Below, in pieces: positions 1-13,000 of a stretch of 64,000 nt of DNA (position 1 is the stretch's first letter; every line of letters starts with the position of its first letter). Made by a program: the position numbers and the translations under genes. Origin of the DNA: Doris montereyensis (lineage: Eukaryota; Mollusca; Gastropoda; Nudibranchia; Dorididae); NCBI GenBank assembly GCA_037039925.1, contig JAXRKP010000022.1, forward strand, positions 58,501-122,500. Reading direction: 5' to 3'. The notes under the pieces were generated by a model. That model had not been told where the DNA came from and did not search any database. It was given only the letters and a program-made list of their open reading frames with translations.

Positions 1-215
1 TAAGATAATTACATGCCCACTTTTCTAAGATAAATACATACCCTTTTTCTAAGATAAATACATGCCCACTTTTCTAAGATAAATACATACCCACTTTTCT
101 AAGATAAATACATACCCACTTTTCTAAGATATTTATATGCCTACTTTTCTAAGATAAATACATACCCACTTTTCTAAGATAAATACATGCCCACTTTTCT
201 AAGATAATTATATTC
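1..215. repeat. Minisatellite, 25-bp monomer
   Basis: About eight copies of a unit with core AAGATAAATACATACCCAC; runs off the left edge. A short frame in it (149-343) is not a gene. Confidence 0.9.
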
Positions 216-953
216 CCCCTGTAAGTTTCTCCTACAATGCCTTCTCCTTCCCTCAAGCTAAAACCAATTGAATGATAAGCTAAAGTTTTCAATGTCATAA
301 AACAGACCAAGGAAGTAGATGTCCATTTCCTACCAACATGCAACTACTATCACACTAACCTTTTCTCCAAAAAATTTGTTCAGCTTAGCCGAGCTTGAAT
401 TGCTGACGCCTGATTGTCTGCAAGAAACAATTTGAACTGGGGGTTTATCTTTGTATAACAAGCATGTATTGTCACAGACTTTTTAGGAGTTCTGCAATTC
501 ATACAGTAATGTACTCTTCACAAGAATTGTATGAATGTGATGTTTTACATGTAACCAGCCACAGCCGAATGTAAATTTACATGAGTACGATGACCAGATA
601 TTGCTAATAATTTTCAAAAAAAAGAAATCACATGAAATGAAATCTAATTCTTAGACAGAGAGATATTGCTAATAATGATACAGAAATCACATGAAATAAA
701 ATCTAATTTTTGTACAGAACTTGCTGAGGGACATACAATTATCATTCATCTTTCTACTGTGACTTGATTCAGCCTTTTTCTTACATGGTTTCATCAATTC
801 AATACCCGTTGGAGATTTTTCCATGAAATACTGAAGTATCTTGTACTGCTTAATTATTGGCTAGAAATATGTACAAATGTCCTATAAAATTTGCATTTCA
901 AACTAAATCAAAATGTCCCCTACACCCTGGTTTCCCAAAGGCTTGGAACTTAC
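216..953. other. Intron sequence, AT-rich
   Basis: No exon recognised. A 14-bp phrase GAGATATTGCTAATA recurs at about 595 and 660. PH-domain exons of the RhoGAP gene were looked for and not seen here. Confidence 0.5.
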
Positions 954-1089
954 AAGCGACTGCGGCTGTTCATTGATAGGCTGAGGACAAAGGCCTTTTC
1001 AATTGGTACAGTGTTTGTGCGATCTCGGGCGGTGGCCATGAGATAGGAAGTCCGTCTGTGGAGCTTGTTGGCTTGGTCTTCATAGGAAT
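954..1089 (-). CDS. RhoGAP gene: exon with RRTSYLMATARDR motif
   Basis: Reads DSYEDQANKLHRRTSYLMAT, ARDRTNTVPIEKAFVLSLSM. RRTSYLMAT-RD resembles the RRSSYLLAITTER stretch of ARHGAP23 that precedes the PH domain. Acceptor TTTCAG, donor GTAAGT. Last exon seen before the window edge. Confidence 0.7.
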
Positions 1090-4000
1090 CTGAAATCAAA
1101 ACAACGCTTGGGGAAACTTAATTTAAAAAATAAATGCCCATAATATCTTTATACTTGTGTACAAGATGATGTGAGGATGATTATCAAAAGAGACTGGCTG
1201 GCGATGGACAAGGCACATTTATGTTGAGAAGGAAAAGAAGAGAAATAGCAAGACAAGACAAGACGTCAATTGGACACCTGGAAGAAGATGGCAACATGAC
1301 CGACCAAAAGCCAAGGGCATAGTGAAGAACAGAAGAATTAAAAAAGACGGATAGTTTGTTTCATTAAAAAATTTACCCTGTACACCATATGGAGTGATCT
1401 CAGGGTGAATTAAGAGGAAACATCAAGATGAAAAGTAGAAAAAAGAGCTGAAACACACCTAAGGGACATTACATAACATGGTGTCTGGAAATAATGGAAA
1501 GAAGAATCCTTGTTGCTGCCCTTTGCTCCTGTCGGTAACCACGGATGCCAGTTAGTAAATCTAAATCTTATGTTTACTTTCATAAATGACATGAAATGCT
1601 AGTAAGTAAATCTTTTGTTTACATTCATAAATGACACGAGAAATGCCAGTGAGTAAATGTTTTGTTTACATTGATAACCAAAGGTAATAGGAGATGCAAT
1701 AACATTAACTATTCACTAAGATGAGTTCAACAAAAAGTCAAAGAGCTGTAGACTGAATACACTTAAATCAAAATCAGACTAACAACAAGATGTATGGTCT
1801 GTTCAACATAAACAAAACTTAATTCATACAAAGTGTATTAGTTTCAAAGAACAAAAGATATCTCCAGAAAACAAATTAAACGTTGCTGCCTTAAAAAAAA
1901 AAAAACTCAAACATGTTTTTACGAAACAAAAGATAACATGAGAATACGACTGGCTCACACTAAAGATGGACTGATATGTAGAAAAACTGTCACAACTGAA
2001 TGTATTCACTCGCTCTTGTAGAAAAGAGAAAATCTGAACAGATGACTACATTGGCCAATTCAAAGAACTTAATCTCTATTTTTTTAAACGGGAGGAATCT
2101 TATCTCCTCATTCACAAAGAAAATACCATCAAAATATTTTTAAAATGCACTGATTTTGATAAAATCACAAGCCAAGACAAGCCAATAATACACCCTAGTG
2201 CTTTTGTGAATAGTGCATGCACATTATGACGCATGCCCTTTCTGGGACTTTAATGGTAAAAGTGGAGCCACTCATTTTTAAATATGCTAAATATCATGAC
2301 CTGTGAACTCAATACATCAGTGGAAACAAATGCAAGGTGAGAACTCACCGATGGGTTTCCTTCTCAGCTGCACAGGAAAACTGTTTGACCCGAAGGCGGT
2401 GGTGTCAGTCTGATGAGGTGCCCCTCTCTCTGTGGCAATAGCGCTGTCGCTTGCGGACATCACTGCAGGGATTAGAAAAACCATGGGTTAGGCGTTTGTT
2501 CGCACACAGAAAAGGAATGCTTCAAAGAGTATGCACACACTTACAAGATATGAGATGGTTTGTTTGTTTATTTCATTGACATTTACCTCTTACCATATAC
2601 AGCTATCTCAGGGTGAAATAAGAGGATACTGCTTAATCTTTACCAGTGAACAATAAGCTTTTAGAATAAATTTGTAAAAATATTACCTCATTGATAAACT
2701 AAACGATTTAACAAGATGATGGATGAATAAGCTGACCTAGAAAAGAAAAAGAAAAACCAAGGGAAACATTCAAATAACTACATAGCAAGGCGTCCAATTA
2801 GCTAAATAGGAATACACCCAAATAGCTACATAGGAATATGCAAATTAACTAAATAGGAATACACCCAATTAACTACATAGGAATACACCCAATTAACTAC
2901 ATAGGAACACACCCAATTAACTAAATAGGAATACACCCAATTAGCTACATAGGAATACACCTAATTAGCTACATAGGAATACGCCAAATTAACTAAATAG
3001 GGAATACACCCAATTAACTAAATAGGAATACGCCCAATTAGCTACATAGAATATGCCAAATTAACTAAATAGGAATGCCCAATTAGCTACATAGGAATAC
3101 GCCAAATTAACTAAATAGGAATACACCCAATTAGCTAAATAGGAATACGCCCAATTAGCTACATAGGAATACGCCAAATTAACTAAATAGAATACGCCCA
3201 ATTAGCTACCCAAATTAACTAAATAGAATACGCCCAATTAGCTACATAGGAATACGCCAAAGTAACTAAATAGGAATACCCAATTAGCTACATAGAATAC
3301 ACCCAAATACATAGGAATACGCCCAATTAGCTACATAGGAATACGTCAAAATAGCTACATGTGAAGATGTCCAATTAGCTACATAGGAATATGCCCAATT
3401 AACTATATAGGAAAACGCCCAATTAGCTACATGTGAAGATGTCCAATTAGCTACATAGGAATATGCCCAATTAACTATATAGGAAAACGCCCAATTAGCT
3501 ACATGTGAAGATGTCCAATTAGCTACATAGGAATATCCCCAATTAGCTACATGGAAATACGCCCAATTAACTACACCATGAAGATACCTAAGTAGCTACA
3601 TAGGAATATGCCTAATTAACTACATACGAAGATACCCAATTAACTACATAGGAATACGCCTAATTAACACTAAGATGCCCAATTAACTACATAGGAATAC
3701 GCCTAATTAACTACATACGAAGATGCCCAATTAACTACATAGGAATACGCCTAATTAACTACATACGAAGATGCCCAATTAACTACATAGGAATATGCCT
3801 AATGAACTACATAGGCCTAATTAACTACATACGAAGATTAAACTACATAGGAATAAGTCTAATTAACTACATACGAACATGCTAATTAATTACATAGGAA
3901 TATGTCTAATTAACTACATAGGAATATGCCCAATTAAATACATAGGAAGATGCCCAATTAACTACATAGGAATATGCCTAATTAACTATATAGGAAAACG

Positions 4001-7000
4001 TCCAATTAGCTACATGTGAAGATGTCCAATTAACTACATAGGAATATGCCTAATTAACTACATAGAAGATGCCCAAAAAGTCCTAATTAACTACATACGA
4101 AGATGCCCAATCAACTACATAGGAATACGCCTAATTAACTACATACGAAGATACCCAATTAACTACATAGGAATACGCCTAATTAACTACATACGAAGAT
4201 ACCCAATTAACTACATAGGAATGCCTAATTAACTATATACTAAGATGCCCAATCAACTACATAGGAATACCGTAATTAACTAAATTAACTATAGGAATAC
4301 GAAGATGCCCAATTAACTACATAGGAATATGCCTAATTAACTACATACGAAGATGCCTAATTAACTATATAGGAATATGCCTAATGAACTACATAGGAAT
4401 GCGTCTAATTAACTACATACGAAAATGCCTAATTAACTAGATGCCTAATTAACTATAGGAATAAGCCTAATTAACTACATAGGAATACACCTAATTAATT
4501 ACATAGGAATATGCCTAATTAACTACATAGGAATACGCCCATTTAAATATATACAAAGATGCCCAATTAACTACATAGGAATATGCCCAATTAACTACAT
4601 AGGAATATGCCTAATTAACTACATACGGACATGTCCAAGTATCTACATAGGAAGACACATGTCCAAATAACTACATAGAAAAACGCCCAATTAATTACAC
4701 AGGAAGACACACACCCAAATAACTACATAGGAAAAACTACATAGGAAAGACGCCAACATAACTACATAGGAAAAACGCCCAAATAATCACATAGGAAAAA
4801 CGCCCAACTACATAGGAAGACGCACGCCCAAATAACTACTGAGGATAAAACGCCCCAAATAACTACATACTAAAAACGCCCAAATATAGACTTCATGGAT
4901 ATTTATTACCTGCCGGGCGAGACTAGCTGCAGAGGACGATTCGCTTATCACAGAGCTCAGGCTGTTGGCTGACACAGAGCTGGAAAGCCTGGATGACCCA
5001 TGACCTCCAGGGCTGAGGGGTAGGATGACGAGCCTGGTTTGGACTGGGGCAAGGAATACGGACGAGCTTGTGGGTGGGATGAGAGGGTGCGCTGACCTTC
5101 AGGGGCCGTGGGCGGTGGGGGCCCAGTGTAGAGGGATGAGGATGAGGAGGAGGGTGACATGGAGGCTGCGTGAGGCAGCATGTGGGACTGGGCCAACATG
5201 GGTTGTGGGGCCTGGGTGTGGACGCCCCTTCCTTCCTGGATTCCAGATGGCGGCACAGCTGCTAAACAAAAATACCAGAAGACAAAAAACCAAACGTCTT
5301 AAAGAAAGTCCCAAACCATGATCTTGCCATACACAACTGATGATTAAAACAAACTCAGATTTGTCAGCACAAACATCGGGTTGGCTAAATCCCCACACAA
5401 GTCCACTTTTCACACACATACCATCACAGCCGTTTCCCTGCTTATCAACTTATCAGCATACCTCAAAATAAAAAAATTTTTAAACGGTCAACAATATCAT
5501 GATGGAGGATTGAAGGAAAGGGCTTCTGAAGGGAATTCCTGCTCTTTGTCATTTGGTGACCTTATCATTTATCATACATTGCTTGCATTGATTGATCATT
5601 TTAATATATGCAACTGTCACTAATCACAGTAAATTTATTGTTTACCATATCGATGGTGTCGGGTACAAACCAGGTGAGTTGAAAAACACTAATTTAAACA
5701 GGAAAGACAAAAAACTGAATAATTCTCTTGAAAATTGGTTTTAAATCATAACATTGTGCACACATGAGATGGATGGGATCTTTGTTCCAATGGGCTAATT
5801 ATTATTTTTTACATGAAATTAATTCATTATAACTTTTTTACCATGTTATATAACTGTCCCTAATCACAGTAAATTTATCGTTTTTACCCACACAACATTC
5901 ACTGATACAAGTGGACAAAGAATCGCTTAAAAGATAAAAGCTTGACAATGACACATCCAGTCCAAGCAATACGTACATCTTGGTGCATTGACGGCAGACA
6001 GGTAGGATGTTTTACGCGCCGGCTTGGTACCCTGCCGTGCGGCAGAAGACATATTATTCTCTTGCTCTACATCAGTGGCAAAAACGCTAGCGTCAGAAGA
6101 AGCAATGCTAAGACTGGCACCATCTATCATGTCACTCCCACTGTGGTAACTTTTATTCCACATGCCCGACTCGCTGCCAGCCCCGCTGTTTGTGCTGCTG
6201 AGGACGGGGACGAACGGCAGTCTTCCTGGAAACATTTCTGTGGCGCTTTGCCCTCGTTTCTGATCAGGTTTTGCGTCGTTGCATTGTCAGTCGGTATGTG
6301 CCGGGAGACGATCTCCACTATGGGGGTGGGGGACTGGGCAGTGGACGCACTGGAGGAAACGTAAATATGAATGGGCGCAGGCTCTGAGGAGTAGCCTCCC
6401 CTGATAACAGTAGTTGAGCTTTCGGTGTTCCCTGAGGTTTGCAGTTGCACAGCTGGGCTGTGTCTCTCTGTAGAGATCTTTCTCACCTAGGGGTAAGAAA
6501 GAGAACAACAACAAAAAAAGGAGTAAAAAATGGATTTCATTAAAATTACCCTGGTCCTCTCAGAGCTCGACACAGTGCATCAGTATCATTAGTATATCAT
6601 GCAATACCTCCAAAACTTCTTAAACTATGAAAAAGAGAGATGAGGTGGCTTCATGCTTTACAAAAAAAAGAAGAGAAAACCAAGGCATCTACTCTTTAAA
6701 GCAGGAAAATTTGATACTTTATAGCAATGAGCAATGATTCTACACATTACTACAAAGCATATTTCAATGAGCAATGATTCTACAAATTACTGCAAAGCAT
6801 ATTTCAATGAGCAATGGTTCTACAAATTACTACAAAGCATATTTCAATGAGCAATGGTTCTACAAATTACTCCAAAGCATATTTCAATGAGCAATGGTTC
6901 TACAAAGCATATTTCAATGAGCAATGATTCTACAAATTACTACAAAGCATATTTCAATGGTTCTACAAATTACTACAAAGCATATTTCAATGAGCAATGA

Positions 7001-10000
7001 TTCTACAAATTACTACAAAGCATATTTCAATGAGCAATGATTCTACAAATTACTACAAAGATGAGCAATGATTCTACAAATTACTACAAAGCATATTTCA
7101 ATGAGCAATGATTCTACAAATTACTACAAAGCATATTTCAATGAGCAATGGTTCTACAAATTACTACAAAGCATATTTCAATGAGCAATGGTTCTACAAA
7201 TTACTCCAAAGCATATTTCAATGAGCAAGCATATTTCAATGAGCAATGGTTCTACAAATTACTCCAAAGCATATTTCAATGAGCAATGGTTCTACAAATT
7301 TCAAATTACTCCAAAGCATATTTCAATGAGCAATGGTTCTACAAATTACTCCAAAACAAAGCATATTTCAATGAGCAATGGTTCTACAAATTACTACAAA
7401 GCATATTTCAATGAGGAATGGTTCTACAAATTACTACAAGATCCACAAATTACTACAAAGCATATTTCAATGAGCAATGGTTCTACAAATTACTACAAGG
7501 CATATTTCAATGAGCAATGGTTCTACAAATTACTACAAGGCATATTTCAATGAGCAAAGCACAAGGTACCTTGATGGTGGGTTGTGCCGTGTCCATCACA
7601 GTCGGCACCACCTCGCCGGGGTCTGGCACCTCTTCCCCGCTTTCGGACTCCGCTGTATCGCGGTCAGGGGACTGTTCAAAGCTTGCCATGCGAGATGCTA
7701 TGCTGGAAAATTTAGGCTGCGTACGAATTTTCTCAATTTCCATCTTGTAGCGATTGTGGTGGCCATTGTTAAACGGGGCGGATTATTCTCATTCTGACCG
7801 CTTTCAAACAGATGTTTGCGATGTGAAACGATCGGCATGCCAACTTTTTTCTGTATTTCGATACGTGTGACTGCCGGTGCCCGTGTGACGGCGAAAGTAG
7901 TTCCGTACATTTGTCTGGGGTCACCGCCAGCCTCGTTACTCTGTGACGACTGTGCATACTGCTGTTGCTGCAGCTGCTGTTGTTCATAGGGAAGTGCACA
8001 ACAAAGTCCTCCTACCACCACCATTATTATTTCCACTGAGATCACCTTGAGACAGGGTAACTTTTTCCTCCACGCAGGAGAGAACTGTCAACGCTGGAAG
8101 CAGTTCGAATATCCATCGGTGGAAAGCCCTGAAGGCTGGTTATATAGCCCCAACGACTCAGATTTGGAATCCAGAAGATCATCGCTGGCCCCCTCCGTGC
8201 TGGTATCTCCACAGAGTGCCTTACAACAGAACCACTCAGAGACGACCTCTGAGAGTATGGAGGAGAAATGGTTGAAACTGTTTGAGATCTAGATATCACA
8301 TACATTGGTTTTTCGGACGGAGTCCTTTCATAGGCTGAATGCCGCGAAGAGTAGCGATGCCTGGCATCACTGCGCCGATTTATTTGCAGAATATCGAATA
8401 AAGTATTCCTTGGATTTGGCAGAAGAGAAGCTGCTGGAAGTTTCATCCAGCGACGCCTTCCGAACCCTTGTGGCGTCTGCCACTTTCGGATCAAGGCTTT
8501 CAACACCTTCAGATGCATTCTGGGAGGGATGATTGTCCATCTCTGACGCCCTCCACTGCCTACGCTGTCACCACTGTTTTTGCGCAGCTTTGTTTTTAGG
8601 TGGAAAGTACAAGCCAAAGGAGTACTTAGTTTTGCTTGGAATATTGCATGCATAGCTACTGGAGGAAGTCATCTTGGATGTCAAATCTTGCGACATGGGT
8701 CTTGGCTGCACAGAATGAGTGCCGGTAATACCACTGGGGGTATTCGGCGAGAGATCTTGGGTGGGCTGTGTTTCGAGGATGGAAGCTGTCGAGTGTGACC
8801 TCCTTTTGCTTGAGTTGGAGAGGTCTGAGAAAGAAGTTGTCACTCTGTCATTCCATTGTCTGTTCGTGAGAAGGGGAAAAAAAGAAATACAAACATGAAA
8901 GCTTGATAAATAGCCTGAAGCTTTTGAAAATTACTAAAAATGGGTGTTATGTTTTGTTGCTTTTTAAAAATGTTAGAACTTGATAATTTATAGCATATGA
9001 CTATTTGAAATAAACACTTATTGTCTAAATATGTACCTGACTAACATATCACCCAGTCTGAGTCTGACTGTGGAAATCGTCACCTCTTTCCATGTCCTAC
9101 CATTACTTACAACGAAAACATTTTTAAAACCCTGCAAAGGCAATATTTCGAAATAAACATCATGCCCAGCAAATCAAACCATAGGATTTGCCAAATGCCA
9201 TGTCAAAAACAAAAACGTGAAATAAAACCCCCCCAAAACAAACAAAAACTGCATGTTTTTGAATCACACACCATAAGGCTTAAAGGTTATTAACTTAAAA
9301 TCTATCTAGCTGCCAACCTTTTCAAATCCAAAAAGAGACTGACTACGCGGGAACTAATTCTAACTTGCCCGATGACCTGTAATATTCAAGAGAACATTTA
9401 TGATTTAATTTGAATAAACTCCTTCAAGGTAAATAAAAAAAATGGTTGGCCTTTCTGGTGAAATGTCACGGATTTTTTCTCGTAAAATCAAAATGGTGTC
9501 TCTGGACTTAAACCCAGATTTTTATTAGTTTCTGCCGATGACTGAGGGTTTCTAAAAAATTAATAAAGCTTGCAAACAAATACCTTTCAAGGTAAATACA
9601 GACTTACAGACTCAAAACCAAAAACCCCCATCTAAATACATTATTTATGCATTGGTTGGCAGCTATTCATCATGTCCGTATCAAAACACTATACTAATAC
9701 TAGCCTTGAGTCCTGCTCTCTAGAGCTAGAAGTGGAATATCTTTTAGGAGGGATACGGTCTGAGGGGTGATAAGAATCAAAATTTCTTCCCATATACCTA
9801 TGACGGGTATAACTGTAAAATGAAGAAAACAGGGGTTCAAAATCAAAACAATAAACAGTGCAATAAAAAAAAAAAAGAAGGTAAATCTGAAAACAAAATA
9901 TTTATACAGGAATGAAGCATGGGTGGAAACTGAGAAGAAAAATTGAATGCAAGAAAAACAAAAAGAAAAGAACACTGGAGGGAAAAACACCCCAAAACAA

Positions 10001-13000
10001 ACAAATGATGCAATTTCAAAATGAAACAAAACAGGCCAACCAAAACCATGCCATACAAGACAAGATGCAAAGTCTAGAGGTTAAAGGGTTAACTATTAAC
10101 TCTGAAAGTACAGACTGACTTCCCAAGTGTATTCATGAGTTTCATGTGACTCCTCTGTCACCTTCTCTCTACAGAGTGGGCCTAATACTAATAGTGACTT
10201 AATCCGTGTGGAACTCAACCGTAGCCTGAAAAATCACGACTCTCCCAATTGGCCTGACATGCAACCACCGTCATGCAAATTAGTTTGATACAACATGAAT
10301 TCGACAGCCCCAAAATCACCTGTGATGCATTTCACCTAATGTGTCTATCCCTCATGAAAACATAGATAAGCATCCAGTAGAGGCATCTTCTTCTTCTTCT
10401 AGTCTTTCAGATTTTCCCATTGGGGGTCGCCACAGCATAACGTCATTTTCCACATAGTCCTACCCTATTCGACCCCATCCTTATACGACTCCATCCCTTA
10501 TGCCGACAATCTTCGTGTCTTCCTGCATTATTTCCATATACCTCCTTTTGGCATTCCCTTCTTCCTCCTGCCTGGTATGTCCATCCGCAATATCTTCTGT
10601 CCAATACAACACTCCCTACCCCCTTCCCTTTACATGTTGGTACCATCTCAGCCTACTTTCCCTAACTTTTGCCTCCAAGCCTACCTACTTGGGTTTCCTT
10701 CTATGTATAAAGGCATAACACTTGTTATATTACATAAATAAATCACTGTTTGTTTTAATCCGGGCAGAGGAGGGAGGCAAGAGTGGGGGATAGAGACGGA
10801 GGGGGAATGTAGTAACAGCCCAGTGAAAGTTTACCGTTGGACTTTACCGGTGAGCTCTTTCTAGGTGGCAAGAAACGAAATGCTGAAGAACACTGTGAGA
10901 ACATGGCATGGGTGTTCAGGATCCAATTTCCAAAGCTTTTCCAGGAAAGGTTCAAAGTTCACCACAAAACATGACATCACTGATGACAGTGGAACACAGG
11001 CGGATCAAATATCCATTAATAACCTCCTATGAAACGGGGTAAATTTACACTATGGAAACAGTCAAAGTCAAGGACATATGTAGCCCATTTGACTCACTTG
11101 CAAGAAGAGGTAATGAAGAGGATTACTATGCTTTTCCGTTACAGCTTTCAAGAGCACAAATTAATTATTTAGAACACAACAAGCCTAAGAAGAAGAAAAA
11201 AAAAAAGAAACTGAAGATGATTTAAAGTGCCATAGAAAAGACTAAAAACACTTGGGGTTCAGTGATCGACTGATATAGTATATAACGTGTGAATAGGCAA
11301 TTGGGCGACATATATATATATGGGATGAATAGGTATTTGGGTGACATATATGTGGGGTGATTAGACCTTTGGGTGACATATATATATGGTGTGATTAGGC
11401 CTTTCTCTGCCTTATGTGCTGCCAAAACACCACGAGGATAAGTAAGTAAGTGATTAGGCCTTTCTCTGACATAGAGATCAAAATGCTTCATCACAAGCAA
11501 GCTGAATTCAAACAAAAACACATGCCTCTGTATTGCTTTACTATAGTATTATGAGATAATATACAAAATGCAAAATTGCATTACATATCCTATGATATTA
11601 TCATGTATATAAGATCTATATACAATCATACATATCCAGTACGTAATCAATAGATATTTCAGAATTTTGAGTACATCTGAACATTATCTTTAGGCACTAT
11701 AATCAAACATGTTTGTGATTTTACATTAATTCAATGTTCACCTTCTAACACAACTTTGATTTTACGACTTTATCTCATAATCCTTCATCAAAAGATAGTT
11801 ATCCCTTCTTCATGTTCAAATTCTTTTCCCAAAAATTGCTTATTCATTTTTTGCCTTCTATTCTCTATCCTCTTTTTTTATACATAGAAAACACAAGCAG
11901 ACAAAAGCAACGGGGTAAAAGGTCAAGCAAAAAAAACAACAGTGAAATGGAATGAAATCAAATGAAGAGACAGCAAAATATATAAAAACCTATATAAAGC
12001 AAACAAAAACAAACAATTATGACCAAAAACCATGACATCACCCCGTACCAAATAAAATATTTTAAAAAAAATAATTTTTATTTAATAAAAAAATAATAAA
12101 AAAAAAATGTAAAATGAATCAACAAATAATTTGTTTGTTTGTTAACGCAGTAATTGAATGGGGTGGCCACATGCAAAGTACCATGGGTTGGCCCCAAACT
12201 CAAACTGACACATTGACACTCACTCATCAACATGGGGTTGGTGTACACTCAGAGACTGGCGGCCTGGCCTCTGACAGGGACCCTGTGCTACTAGACATGG
12301 CATCCCCCCACCGACTGATATGCCTGCAAGACAAAAACAAAGATAAAACAAAAAAAGGAGATGAATACGTTGATTGAACCTCTGTGGAACGTACACACAC
12401 ACACACACACACACACCTTCTCTAATGAATTGAAATTCTTTTTTTAAAATAAACAATCAATTTGTTAGTCTTACAAAAACTTTGTTATAAATTATTTTTA
12501 TTAGCAGTTCCAATCGGGCCGTGGGAGAAGAAAAAACTAGAATGTAGTCATTGAACTCTCAAAGGAGAAAAAATACTAGAATGAAGTCACTGAAATCTCA
12601 AAGGAGAAAAAAACTAAAAATCAAGTCACTGAAATCTCAAAGGAGAAAAAAAACTAGAATGAAGTCACTGAAATCTCAAAAGGGAGAACACTTTGTTACT
12701 TTTCAAATGTTATAGACGGAAATGGTCTCATTATGACTAAGCTATTTCTGGTCCATTCTTTGTTTCTTTTCAACACCTACCAGCTGTGGCACTAATACGG
12801 CAATAGAAAAATTTGGCGAATGAACCTAAGGATACAGTAAACCTTACAAAGCTTGTGGAAAAAAATTTTTCTTCCTTCAAGGCCATTACTGTTGCTGCTT
12901 ATCGGTTTCTGTAACGTGGAGCTGAAGATGCGATTAATAATCCTCCCACTGATTTGCACCTGGATTCAGTGTGAAACATGTGCAATAAGTGCCTTTCCGA

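Noticed and set aside
5942..6364. 140-codon plus-strand frame
   Set aside because: Antisense to the exon at 5977-6486, which has phased splice sites.
7188..7553. 121-codon plus-strand frame of YFNEQWFYKLL repeats
   Set aside because: Satellite translation, opposite to the gene strand.
8047..8798. Plus-strand frames of 72-81 codons
   Set aside because: Antisense shadows of the Ser-rich RhoGAP exon; no splice or family support.
10140..10260. Plus-strand acceptor-like CTTCTCTCTACAG followed by open sequence
   Set aside because: No partner donor, no family similarity, and both known genes are on the minus strand.
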